Shown here: one piece after another, positions 1-6,797 of the stretch
Numbering within the stretch: position 1 is the stretch's first letter
Layout: the number at the start of each line of letters is the position of its first letter
NCBI GenBank assembly: GCA_910586025.1
Contig: CAJUIO010000087.1
Location: 2,551 to 15,873, forward strand
Source: an uncultured Lachnospiraceae bacterium
GTDB taxonomy: Bacteria > Bacillota > Clostridia > Lachnospirales > Lachnospiraceae
DNA: 13,323 nt
Direction of reading: 5' to 3'
The notes under the pieces: generated by a model
The model's database searches: none
Seen by the model: only the letters and a program-made list of their open reading frames with translations
Told to the model about the DNA's origin: nothing
Position numbers and translations under genes: made by a program

Positions 1-345
1 CTGAAATCTCTCGCCCGAAATCTCCTGCTCCCAGAAGGACGGCCCGGCCACCAGCCTTTCGCTCCCACGGCCGTCCCGGTATTTCCTGACCACATGAAAA
101 AACAGCACCGCAAAGATGAGCGCCGAGATCACGAGTGACACCAGGGCAAAGACAGGCTCCCGGAACGCCTGCGGCGGCGTGATGCCGAGAATAAGATCCC
201 GGATCATCCCGCCGCCTACGGCTGTGACCATTCCAAGGATCATAACCCCCAGAAGGTCCATCTGTCTGCGCACGGCTGTCATGGCCCCGGACAGGGCAAA
301 GGCAGCCGTCCCGATCAAGTCCAGTACAAAAAGCATGTATTCCAT
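1..345 (-). CDS. TRIC/UPF0126 family membrane protein, partial (3' end outside window)
   Basis: This is the N-terminal 115 codons of a small polytopic membrane protein, cut by the left edge. The residues GTAAFALSGAM (12-22), followed by a hydrophobic helix and GGGMIRD (44-50), are the hallmark of the UPF0126 family, now related to trimeric intracellular cation channels (and called glycine transporter in some databases). Family members are about 200 residues with two such repeats, so roughly the second half is missing here. At least three hydrophobic segments are visible (about 4-22, 31-45 and 62-82), and a charged stretch follows near residue 85. The ATG lies one base after the TGA of the upstream hydrolase gene, so translation is probably coupled and the gene ends the MarR-led operon. 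The family is clear; the transported ion or solute cannot be told from sequence. Confidence 0.85.
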   Translation of the reverse strand, partial: MEYMLFVLDLIGTAAFALSGAMTAVRRQMDLLGVMILGMVTAVGGGMIRDLILGITPPQAFREPVFALVSLVISALIFAVLFFHVVRKYRDGRGSERLVAGPSFWEQEISGERFQ

Positions 346-346
346 A

Positions 347-877
347 TCAGATCCCCACATCCACCTGACACATCTTCATGGTAAGAAGCGCCGCCTCGTG
401 GCTCTCCCTCGTCACACCGGCACAGCATGCAGGATCCACCCTGAGCGGTGTCTCCGGAAGCTTTGCCTTGATGAGCAGGGCGTTGGAGACCACGCAGATA
501 TCCGTGCACAGGCCCGCAAGCTCTATGGAAAGCTCCTCCTGCTCCGCCATCTTCTGCAGCTTTCTTGCCAGAACCTCCGAGCCAAAGGTGGGCTTGTCGA
601 TCACCTGGGCATCCGCCTGTGCAAGAGCCCCGGCAATCTCCGGACGGATCTCCCAGCCCTTTGTTCCCCGGATGCAGTGGGGCACCGGCAGGTGTCTGCC
701 CTCCGCTGTTTCCAGATAGTTTTCCTCATGGGTGTCCCTGGTGGCGAACACCGTCTGCCCCTCATATTCCCTGATCTTTTCCGCCACGCTTCCCACGATC
801 TTCACTGCCTCGGCGGTTCCCAGCGCCCCGTCGATAAAATCATTCTGCATGTCGATCACTACAAGTACTTTTTTCAT
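347..877 (-). CDS. Isochorismatase-family cysteine hydrolase, nicotinamidase-like
   Basis: This 176-residue cytosolic protein has the alpha/beta isochorismatase-like hydrolase fold. The catalytic triad is readable: Asp9 in VLVVIDMQNDF, Lys95 in VIDKPTFGS and Cys128 in GLCTDICVVSNAL. Asp48 and His50 (ATRDTH) and His67 (VPHCIRGTKGWE) match the metal-binding residues of nicotinamidase PncA and the HCxxGTxG segment that follows. The likely reaction is amide hydrolysis such as nicotinamide to nicotinate in NAD salvage. Related amidases act on other substrates, so no gene symbol is assigned. The start ATG lies 19 bases after the ABC subunit stop, behind a purine-rich AAAGGGACGGGG stretch. The gene is followed after one base by the TRIC-like gene. 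Placement behind a drug-type exporter is probably an operon add-on and does not prove a shared substrate. Confidence 0.87.
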   Translation of the reverse strand: MKKVLVVIDMQNDFIDGALGTAEAVKIVGSVAEKIREYEGQTVFATRDTHEENYLETAEGRHLPVPHCIRGTKGWEIRPEIAGALAQADAQVIDKPTFGSEVLARKLQKMAEQEELSIELAGLCTDICVVSNALLIKAKLPETPLRVDPACCAGVTRESHEAALLTMKMCQVDVGI

Positions 878-896
878 ATACCCCGTCCCTTTCTCT

Positions 897-2921
897 TTAA
901 TCCAGCTCGCTTAACCCCGTATAGAGCTCGTAATATCTTCCCTTCTGCTCAAGCAGGTCGTCATGGTCGCCCCTCTCGATGATCTCCCCGTTTTCCAGAA
1001 CCATAATGGCGTTGGCATTGCGCACCGTGGAAAGCCTGTGGGCGATCACCAGCGTAGTCCTCTGGGCCATCAGCCGGTCCATGCCTCTCTCGATATGCTT
1101 CTCCGTCCTGGTATCAACAGAGCTGGTCGCCTCATCCAGAATCAATATAGGTGCCCTGGAGACAGCCGCTCTGGAAATATTGATCAGCTGTCTCTGTCCC
1201 TGGCTTAAATTGGCCCCGTCTCCCTCCAGCATAGTGTCATAGCCGTGCTCAAGACGCATGATAAAGGAATGGGCGCTTGCCGTCCTTGCCGCCTGCTCCA
1301 CCTCCTCATCCGTGGCATCCAGCCTGCCGTAGCGGATGTTGTCCCGGACCGTCCCGGTAAACAGATGCGTATCCTGCAGCACCATGGAAATATTCCGGCG
1401 CAGGGAATCCCTCTCAAGCTCCGTCACCGGTATGCCGTCAATGGTAATGCTTCCCGAATCAATGTCATAAAAACGGTTGATCAGATTGGTAATGGTAGTC
1501 TTGCCCGCTCCGGTAGAGCCCACGAAGGCAATCTTCTGTCCCGGCTTCGCATATAAGGATATATGCTTCAGGATAGTCTTATCCGGGTTGTACCCAAAGG
1601 TCACGTCCGTCAGCGTGACTGCTCCTCTCACCTCTTTATAATAATAGTCTTTATCTTCCTTTACAAGGTCTGTGAGGAAATTTCCTCCATCATCCGCGCT
1701 TTCTCCCGATACAAGCCTGTGAGTCCTTGGAATCACATAGCAGGTCTTCCCTTCGATTCCCTCCCGGATGCTGATGGCATCCGGCGCATCCCCGGCCTCC
1801 GGAGCCTCGTCCATGATGGCAAACACTCTTTCCGCTCCAGCCAGTGCGGAAAAAATCGTGTTCACCTGCATGGCCACCTCATTGATAGGACGGGAAAACT
1901 GTCTGGAATAGTTCACGAATACCGTAAGTCCCCCGATATCAAAGCCCCGCAGCACACAGAGAATCCCGCCGATGCAGGCGGTAAGGGAATAACTCACCTG
2001 ACTTAGGTTTCCCATCACGGGCCCCATGATTCCGCCAAAGAACTGGGCTTTTATCTGCTTTCCCCGAAGATCCCGGTTCAGAAACTCAAATTCGTCTATG
2101 GAATCCTCCTCGTGGCAGAACACCTTCACCACCTTCTGCCCCGTGACAGTCTCCTCAATATAGCCGTTCAGCGTACCGATCGCCGCCTGCTGGGCCCTGT
2201 AATATTTCCGGCTTCTGCCCCCTACCGCCTGAACCGCTTTCAGCATCACCGGGATCATCACAATCGTAATCACAGTCAGCCACACATTGGTGTAGACCAT
2301 GAGGGCAAAGGTGCCCACGATGCTTATGCTTCCGGAAATCAGCTGAACCACAGTGTTATTCAGCATTTCGCCCACCGCATCCACGTCATTGGTAAAGCGG
2401 CTCATCACATCTCCGTGATTATTGGTGTCGTAATAGCGCACCGGCAGCTTCTGAATTTTCTGAAACAGGTCATTACGCAGCTTCTGAATAGCGTTCTGGG
2501 ACACGCCGATCATGATCCTCTGCTGCAGATACTGGGCAATTACCGCCACCAGATAAATACAGATCATGGCGATAATCCCCTGTAACAGAGAGGAAACGCT
2601 TCCGCTCTCGGAGGTCAGTCCGTTGATGATGGGACGCAGCATATAGGAGCCTGCCAGATTCGCAATGGTACCTGCAATAATGCACAGGACTACAATTCCC
2701 AGCTGCAGCTTGTTATGGGAAATATAGGAAAAGAGCCTTCCCAGCGTCTTTTTCATATTCTTGGGCTTTCCCCCGGGCATTCCTCTCCCCGGACCGCCAG
2801 GCCCGTGCCCGGGACCGGGTCCCCGCCCTCTTCCCGGGCCGCCCTTTAACTCTTCCTTGTCAGAAGGGTTCAGCCTGCTTTCGTATTTCTTCTGTAGATA
2901 TTCTAATTTCTGCTGATTCAT
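897..2921 (-). CDS. ABC exporter half-transporter, canonical (catalytic) subunit of a heterodimer
   Basis: This 674-residue protein carries a type IV (multidrug-type) six-helix membrane domain (about 70-365) fused to a nucleotide-binding domain (about 433-674). The ATPase motifs are complete: Walker A GSTGAGKT (468-475), Q-loop Gln516, signature LSQGQ (572-576), Walker B ILILDE with catalytic Glu597, and switch His628. The second signature position is Gln rather than Gly, as known for the consensus-site partner in asymmetric pairs such as TM287/288. Two oddities are visible. Residues 27-53 form a Gly/Pro/Arg-rich, probably disordered cytosolic tail. About 50 extra residues (378-430, with YYYKEVRG at the end) lie between the membrane domain and the ATPase. 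The ATG overlaps the upstream subunit's stop by four bases (ATGA). Efflux is inferred; the substrate is unknown. Confidence 0.95.
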   Translation of the reverse strand: MNQQKLEYLQKKYESRLNPSDKEELKGGPGRGRGPGPGHGPGGPGRGMPGGKPKNMKKTLGRLFSYISHNKLQLGIVVLCIIAGTIANLAGSYMLRPIINGLTSESGSVSSLLQGIIAMICIYLVAVIAQYLQQRIMIGVSQNAIQKLRNDLFQKIQKLPVRYYDTNNHGDVMSRFTNDVDAVGEMLNNTVVQLISGSISIVGTFALMVYTNVWLTVITIVMIPVMLKAVQAVGGRSRKYYRAQQAAIGTLNGYIEETVTGQKVVKVFCHEEDSIDEFEFLNRDLRGKQIKAQFFGGIMGPVMGNLSQVSYSLTACIGGILCVLRGFDIGGLTVFVNYSRQFSRPINEVAMQVNTIFSALAGAERVFAIMDEAPEAGDAPDAISIREGIEGKTCYVIPRTHRLVSGESADDGGNFLTDLVKEDKDYYYKEVRGAVTLTDVTFGYNPDKTILKHISLYAKPGQKIAFVGSTGAGKTTITNLINRFYDIDSGSITIDGIPVTELERDSLRRNISMVLQDTHLFTGTVRDNIRYGRLDATDEEVEQAARTASAHSFIMRLEHGYDTMLEGDGANLSQGQRQLINISRAAVSRAPILILDEATSSVDTRTEKHIERGMDRLMAQRTTLVIAHRLSTVRNANAIMVLENGEIIERGDHDDLLEQKGRYYELYTGLSELD

Positions 2922-4654
2922 GACGCACTGGCCTCCTTCTCCATCTGGGAATAATAGATCTCCTGGTAAGCCTCGCAGCCCGCAAGAAGCTCCTCATGGG
3001 TGCCCAGCCCCACAATGCTGCCCTCATCCAGCACCGCAATCACATCAGCGCCCATCACGGAGGTGATACGCTGGGCAATAATAATCTTGGTAGCATCCCG
3101 CAGGGTGCTGGTAAAGCTCTCCCGGATCCTGGCCTCCGTGGCCGTATCCACGGCGCTGGTGGAATCGTCCAGTATGAGGATCCTCGGCTTTTTGAGCAGC
3201 GCCCTTGCAATGCAGAGCCTCTGCTTCTGGCCGCCGGAAACATTGACGCCTCCCTGTCCCAGCTCCGTCTCATACCCGTCGGTAAAGGTATCAATAAAGG
3301 GAGCTGCCTGAGCGTCGGCGGCGCACCGCTCGATCTCACCTCTGGATGCGTTCTCGTCTCCCCACATCAGGTTTTCCATAATAGTACCGGAAAAGAGAAC
3401 GTTCTTCTGCAGCACCATGCCCACGCCCTCCCGCAGATTCCGGAGGGAATAATCCCGGACATTTGCGCCGTCCACCATAACCTCCCCCTCATCGGCATCG
3501 TAAAGCCTGGGAATCATGGAAACCAGCGTGGTCTTCCCGCTGCCGGTGGAGCCGATAATCCCCAGCACCTGCCCGCTCTCCACAACAAAGCTGATCTTAT
3601 TAAGGACCTTTTCCTGGCTGTTCTTATAGTAGCGGAAGGACACGTTGCGAAATTCCACCCTACCGCTCTCCACCTTCTTCTCCGGAAGGGAGCAGCCCTC
3701 ATCAGTCAGATCCACCTGCGTGTCGAGAACCTCCGTAATCCTGCGAAGGGAGGCAAGAGCCCTGGAGCTCTGCAGCAGTACCATGGCCAGCATCATGAGA
3801 GACATGAGGATCTGCACGATATAGCTGGTAAAGGCGGTCAGATCGCCCACAGGCATACTTCCCGCAAGGATCTGCTTTCCCCCAAACCATACCACCGCAA
3901 GGGTGGTGGCATTCATCATCACCATCATGATGGGCATATTCAGGATCACCACCTTAAAAGCCGCAAGACCGGACTCTTTCAGATCCTCATTAGCCCTGGC
4001 AAACTTCTCCTCCTCATAGCTTCCCCGCACAAAGGACTTGATCACACGCACATTGATCAGCATTTCCTGAATCGTGGAGTTCAGAGTGTCCAGCTTTTTC
4101 TGCATGATCTCGAATCTGGGGAACGCCACCCGAATCACCAGGGCAATCAAAAGCACCAGAACGGGCATCACCACCAGCACCACCAGCGCAAGCTGCGCAT
4201 TCATCACAAATGCCATAATCAGGGCCCCGACCAGCATTCCCGGTGCCCGCAGCATCATACGGAGCGCCATATTGATCAGATTCTGCACCTGCGTGATATC
4301 GTTTGTCAGCCTGGTCACCAGGGACCCGGTGCTGAACTTATCCAGATTTGCAAAGGAAAATTTCTGCACCTTGTCAAACACGTCGCTCCTTAAATCCGAG
4401 GAAAAGCTGATGGCCGCCTTGGCCGCAAAGTAAGCGCCGCCGATTCCTCCCAGCATCATGAGAAGCGCCGTTATGATCATCACCACTCCCATACTGACAA
4501 TATAGGGAACATTCCTCTGCGCCGCACCCACATTGATAATGTTCGCCATGAATTTCGGCAGCAGAACCTCTCCGATCACCTCCACGATCATCAGAATCGG
4601 CCCGCAGATAAAAGCCGCCAGATACGGCCTGATATACTTCCAGTATCTCTTCAT
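2918..4654 (-). CDS. ABC exporter half-transporter, degenerate-site subunit of a heterodimer
   Basis: This 578-residue partner of the downstream ABC subunit has a six-helix membrane domain (about 10-305) and an ATPase domain (about 332-578). Walker A GSTGSGKT (368-375), Q-loop Gln416 and a canonical signature VSGGQ (472-476) are present. The catalytic Glu after Walker B is Asp497 (ILILDDSTSAVD), and the switch histidine is Gln528 (IIIAQR). That combination is the known pattern for the subunit whose own ATP site is hydrolysis-poor in heterodimeric exporters (LmrCD, BmrCD, TM287/288 type). Its intact signature would complete the active site of the other subunit. The start lies four bases after the MarR stop, with AGGAGA upstream inside the marR end. 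Expression is therefore expected to follow the MarR promoter. Multidrug or peptide export is a family inference. Confidence 0.95.
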   Translation of the reverse strand: MKRYWKYIRPYLAAFICGPILMIVEVIGEVLLPKFMANIINVGAAQRNVPYIVSMGVVMIITALLMMLGGIGGAYFAAKAAISFSSDLRSDVFDKVQKFSFANLDKFSTGSLVTRLTNDITQVQNLINMALRMMLRAPGMLVGALIMAFVMNAQLALVVLVVMPVLVLLIALVIRVAFPRFEIMQKKLDTLNSTIQEMLINVRVIKSFVRGSYEEEKFARANEDLKESGLAAFKVVILNMPIMMVMMNATTLAVVWFGGKQILAGSMPVGDLTAFTSYIVQILMSLMMLAMVLLQSSRALASLRRITEVLDTQVDLTDEGCSLPEKKVESGRVEFRNVSFRYYKNSQEKVLNKISFVVESGQVLGIIGSTGSGKTTLVSMIPRLYDADEGEVMVDGANVRDYSLRNLREGVGMVLQKNVLFSGTIMENLMWGDENASRGEIERCAADAQAAPFIDTFTDGYETELGQGGVNVSGGQKQRLCIARALLKKPRILILDDSTSAVDTATEARIRESFTSTLRDATKIIIAQRITSVMGADVIAVLDEGSIVGLGTHEELLAGCEAYQEIYYSQMEKEASAS

Positions 4655-4658
4655 TGTC

Positions 4659-5114
4659 TCAACTCTCCTGTCTCAATAATTTTTGGTAATATGTCTCCCC
4701 GTTTGCGATCACCCGGTGCAGGTAACCGCCAAGCAGCTCAATCTCCTCGTCGGTAAAATCCGCAAACATGGCCTCGTCAATCTCCTGAAAGTACCGGATG
4801 CTGACCTCGATCGCCTCCCGTCCCTTCTCCGTCACCTTCACATAGTTGACACGGTTATCGTTCTCATGGCACTGCCTGCTGACAAAACCGCCCTTCTCCA
4901 GCTTTTTCAGCGAAACGGCAATAGCCGCCGGCGATACCTCCATCTTCTCAGCCAGCTCCGTCTGGGAACAGTCCGGATGCCTTCCAAGCATCATGAGAAG
5001 CTTGTGCTGGCTCCTGTAAACCCCGGTGCTCTCCACCTTCTTGTCAATGGAACGCTTAAAATTCCTGTCCACTATGTGAAGCAGATGCACCAACTCATGC
5101 TCCCGCTCCCCCAT
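4659..5114 (-). CDS. MarR-family transcriptional regulator of the ABC exporter operon
   Basis: This 151-residue protein has the MarR layout: an N-terminal dimerisation helix, a winged helix-turn-helix with recognition region SQTELAEKMEVSPAAIAVSL (50-69), a wing carrying the conserved acidic-x-Arg pair (Asp86, Arg88 in ENDNRVNYVKVTEKG), and C-terminal helices closing the dimer. It is the first gene of an operon with two exporter subunits four bases downstream, the usual context for a ligand-released repressor. The start is secured by a strong AGGAGG nine bases upstream. A near-consensus promoter and a 22-bp imperfect palindrome at its predicted transcription start support autoregulation. The inducing ligand cannot be read from sequence. 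Confidence 0.93.
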   Translation of the reverse strand: MGEREHELVHLLHIVDRNFKRSIDKKVESTGVYRSQHKLLMMLGRHPDCSQTELAEKMEVSPAAIAVSLKKLEKGGFVSRQCHENDNRVNYVKVTEKGREAIEVSIRYFQEIDEAMFADFTDEEIELLGGYLHRVIANGETYYQKLLRQES

Positions 5115-5157
5115 TTCTGTCCGCCTCCTTTATTAAGCAATTAATAATTAAGTATTT

Positions 5158-5179
5158 AATATTTAACTAGTTAATTATT
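5158..5179. promoter_or_regulatory. Putative MarR operator palindrome
   Basis: A perfect 12-bp palindrome TTAACTAGTTAA (5163-5174) extends to 22 bp with only one mismatched pair. It covers the predicted transcription start of the MarR operon. A second, weaker inverted repeat ATTAA-4-TTAAT lies at 5132-5145 just before the ribosome binding site. MarR proteins bind symmetrical AT-rich sites of about this length, so repression by blocking polymerase is plausible. The whole spacer is AT-rich, which raises the chance of accidental symmetry. Confidence 0.55.
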
Positions 5180-5183
5180 TGAT

Positions 5184-5213
5184 ATTATATTATTCTGCAA
5201 AAGGAAATGTCAA
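5184..5213 (-). promoter_or_regulatory. Sigma-A-type promoter of the MarR-ABC operon
   Basis: On the minus strand the -35 box TTGACA (5208-5213, perfect) and the -10 box TATAAT (5184-5189, perfect) are separated by 18 bases. The predicted transcription start is near 5177, leaving about 60 bases of AT-rich leader before the marR ribosome binding site. The -35 box lies only 17 bases after the stop of the upstream TraX gene, and no terminator is visible between them. Confidence 0.8.
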
Positions 5214-5229
5214 CAGAATATTTGACGTT

Positions 5230-5994
5230 TTATAAAAATTTTAGATATAGAAAATGCAGGAGCAGCAGATGCGCCGGATAGAAAATATAAAAAACATATT
5301 TAAGATTCCATCCCTTTTTCCCATTGTAAAAGGCCACCGGAATAAAGGCCAGAGGCGCCGTGACCTCCCACAGAAACGCAACACAGCCTGCGGCGATCTG
5401 CGATGCCCGGTTTTTCCGGAACAGGTACAAAAGCCCCACGGCTATTATCCCCTTTGCCCCATAATCACAGCCGATCCACTCTCCCAGGCCGGCTGCCGCA
5501 GCAAAGATGAAAAACTGGCCAAGCCACCGGACCAGGATTACCGGACAGCGTCCCTCCAGCTCCTCCCAAAGAAGCATCATGACAAAGGAAATGAACAGAG
5601 TAAAAAACACATTACAGTGATTCCACTCAAAGGCCTGCCCATAAAAGGCCAGATCAAAGGGAATCTCCGAGACCAGACAGAAAAGAAAGAGACGTGACAT
5701 GTATTTCAGACGGTTCCCGGTTCTCTGAAAGCCCTCCACCAGCAAAAAGCAGTAGATCGGGAAGGCCAGTCTTCCTATGACCATCCTCATAATCTGATAT
5801 GCCACATACAGCACTCCCACAGAGCCATAGGAAAGCAGCTCGTTTATGTATTCCGGCGAGGTATTCCAGACGGAATAGATTCCTCTGCGCATCAGGAACA
5901 GCCCCAGAAGCACTGCCGCCGTATGGTCCGTCACCATGGATACCATGGCGATCATCTTCAAAGTGCTCCCGCTTATCCCTCTTACTCTCTGCAT
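5230..5994 (-). CDS. TraX-family integral membrane protein
   Basis: This 254-residue protein has about eight hydrophobic segments and the diagnostic TraX pattern: ISGSTLKMIAMVSMVTDH at 7-24, FPIYCFLLVEGF (78-89) with nearby RTGNRLKYMSRL, the SEIPFDLAF motif (109-117), a GCDYGAKGI segment (175-183), and a C-terminal FYNGKKG...KYVFYIFYPAH. The prototype TraX acetylates F-pilin; chromosomal clostridial relatives are untested, and membrane acyl transfer is only an inference. An in-frame ATG at 6078 would add 28 residues. The start at 5994 is preferred because AAGGAG lies about ten bases before it, homology begins right after it, and the predicted promoter (-10 at 6050-6055) lies downstream of the longer start. 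Confidence 0.9.
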   Translation of the reverse strand: MQRVRGISGSTLKMIAMVSMVTDHTAAVLLGLFLMRRGIYSVWNTSPEYINELLSYGSVGVLYVAYQIMRMVIGRLAFPIYCFLLVEGFQRTGNRLKYMSRLFLFCLVSEIPFDLAFYGQAFEWNHCNVFFTLFISFVMMLLWEELEGRCPVILVRWLGQFFIFAAAAGLGEWIGCDYGAKGIIAVGLLYLFRKNRASQIAAGCVAFLWEVTAPLAFIPVAFYNGKKGWNLKYVFYIFYPAHLLLLHFLYLKFL

Positions 5995-6049
5995 AAAATA
6001 TGTTCTCCTTTTATCTGTTATCACCCTCCGTGGAAAAGGGTACTTTTTC

Positions 6050-6078
6050 ATAGTACAACAAAAAGGATTTTCTTTCAA
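6050..6078 (-). promoter_or_regulatory. Promoter of the TraX-family gene
   Basis: On the minus strand the -35 box TTGAAA (6073-6078) and the -10 box TACTAT (6050-6055) are exactly 17 bases apart. The predicted start of transcription is near 6043, giving about 50 bases of leader with a good ribosome binding site before the ATG at 5994. A short inverted repeat GTACT/AGTAC (6040-6044 and 6052-6056) straddles the -10 box and could be a control site, though it is too short to be sure. Confidence 0.65.
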
Positions 6079-6104
6079 CTGGCATGGTTAATAATTTATG
6101 ATTT

Positions 6105-6122
6105 GGCACTTTTTATAGTGCC
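6105..6122. promoter_or_regulatory. Perfect inverted repeat in the divergent TraX/ECF spacer
   Basis: GGCACT (6105-6110) and AGTGCC (6117-6122) form a perfect 6-bp stem around the loop TTTTAT. It lies between the two divergent genes, about 27 bases upstream of the TraX -35 box. It has no T-tract on either side to act as a terminator. A shared operator or a roadblock between the divergent promoters is possible; no regulator is encoded next to it. Confidence 0.35.
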
Positions 6123-6138
6123 ACTTGTGTGTATACTG

Positions 6139-6173
6139 TTGTTTAGTGACAATATATTGTTTAACGAAAACAA
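6139..6173. repeat. Palindrome and direct repeats upstream of the ECF gene
   Basis: A perfect 12-bp palindrome ACAATATATTGT (6149-6160) is embedded in two 11-base direct repeats, TTGTTTAGTGA (6139-6149) and TTGTTTAACGA (6157-6167), spaced 18 bases start to start. A third symmetry TTGTTT-5-AAACAA covers 6157-6173. The cluster ends about 20 bases before the start of the ECF gene, a typical place for a repressor site or a small leader structure. It matches no riboswitch consensus that I recognise, and the promoter of the ECF gene itself is not clear. Confidence 0.45.
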
Positions 6174-6194
6174 CTCGAAAGGTGTGGTACTATT

Positions 6195-6773
6195 ATGAAA
6201 AATCAGACAGCGCAAAAAATAGCATTGACAGGCCTCATGGCCGCACTCTCCTATGTGGTATTCACGTTTCTTCAGATTAAGATACAGCTTCCTGGAGGCG
6301 ATGCCACATCCATTCATCTTGGCAATGCGGTATGTGTCCTGGGCGCTCTTCTCCTTGGCGGCTTTTACGGCGGTCTGGGAGGAGCGCTGGGGATGACCAT
6401 CGGGGATCTCTTTGATCCTCAGTATATCATATACGCCCCCAAGACTTTCATTTTAAAGCTGTGTATCGGACTGGTCACCGGACTGATCGCCCACAGGCTC
6501 TTTCATGTGAGCCGGGAGACGGATAAAAAGAGGGTGCTTCTCATCACGATCCTTGCCTCTGCGGGGGGACTTTTGTTTAACGTCGTCTTCGACCCTCTTG
6601 TGGGCTATCTCTACAAGCTCGCCATCCTCGGCAGGCCTGCGGCGGAGCTGGTGCTGGCATGGAACGTTGCCTCCACCTCCATCAACTCCGTGACCTCCAC
6701 CATTGCGGCCACCCTTATATACCTGGCTCTGCGGCCCGCACTCAAGAAGGCCGGCCTGTTCTTTTCCCTTTAA
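6195..6773 (+). CDS. ECF transporter substrate-binding (S) component, substrate unknown
   Basis: This 192-residue protein has about six membrane helices and is the only plus-strand gene. The N-terminal KIALTGLMAALSYVVFTF has the small-residue face by which S components dock on the EcfT coupling protein. The motif IHLGNAVCVLGALLLGGFYG (40-59) and the following GMTIGDLFDP (66-75), with YAPKTFILK (80-88), resemble the ECF S family PF07155, whose members import vitamins or precursors. The final helix pair lies after FDPLVGYLY (132-140). No EcfA/EcfT genes are nearby, so it would be a group II S component sharing a housekeeping module encoded elsewhere. AAAGGTG about ten bases upstream supports the ATG at 6195. 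The substrate cannot be named: no riboswitch and no pathway gene lies alongside. Confidence 0.85.
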   Translation: MKNQTAQKIALTGLMAALSYVVFTFLQIKIQLPGGDATSIHLGNAVCVLGALLLGGFYGGLGGALGMTIGDLFDPQYIIYAPKTFILKLCIGLVTGLIAHRLFHVSRETDKKRVLLITILASAGGLLFNVVFDPLVGYLYKLAILGRPAAELVLAWNVASTSINSVTSTIAATLIYLALRPALKKAGLFFSL

Positions 6774-6797
6774 GCCGAGAGGAATCCTCTATCCGGC
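6774..6797 (+). terminator. Weak hairpin after the ECF gene
   Basis: Directly after the stop codon, GCCGAGAGG and CCTCT-ATC-CGGC form a stem of nine pairs with a three-base bulge and the loop AAT. There is no T-tract after it, so termination may be poor or Rho-dependent. It overlaps the end of the converging ilvB remnant. Confidence 0.3.

Noticed and set aside
116..982. A 288-codon plus-strand open frame across the TRIC-like and hydrolase genes
   Set aside because: It runs antisense to two genes with readable catalytic or family motifs and has no ribosome binding site or domain.
2996..4393. A long plus-strand open frame of 465 codons opposite the ABC subunit
   Set aside because: Its product is rich in His, Gln and Pro with no domain. 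It is the antisense reading of a well-conserved ABC gene, whose codon pattern leaves that frame open.
5995..6078. Longer TraX-family start at 6078
   Set aside because: The predicted promoter lies within this stretch, and family similarity and a good ribosome binding site point to 5994.
6079..6194. Vitamin riboswitch before the ECF gene
   Set aside because: The leader is short and AT-rich and shows no conserved core of a TPP, FMN, cobalamin or similar riboswitch that I can recognise.
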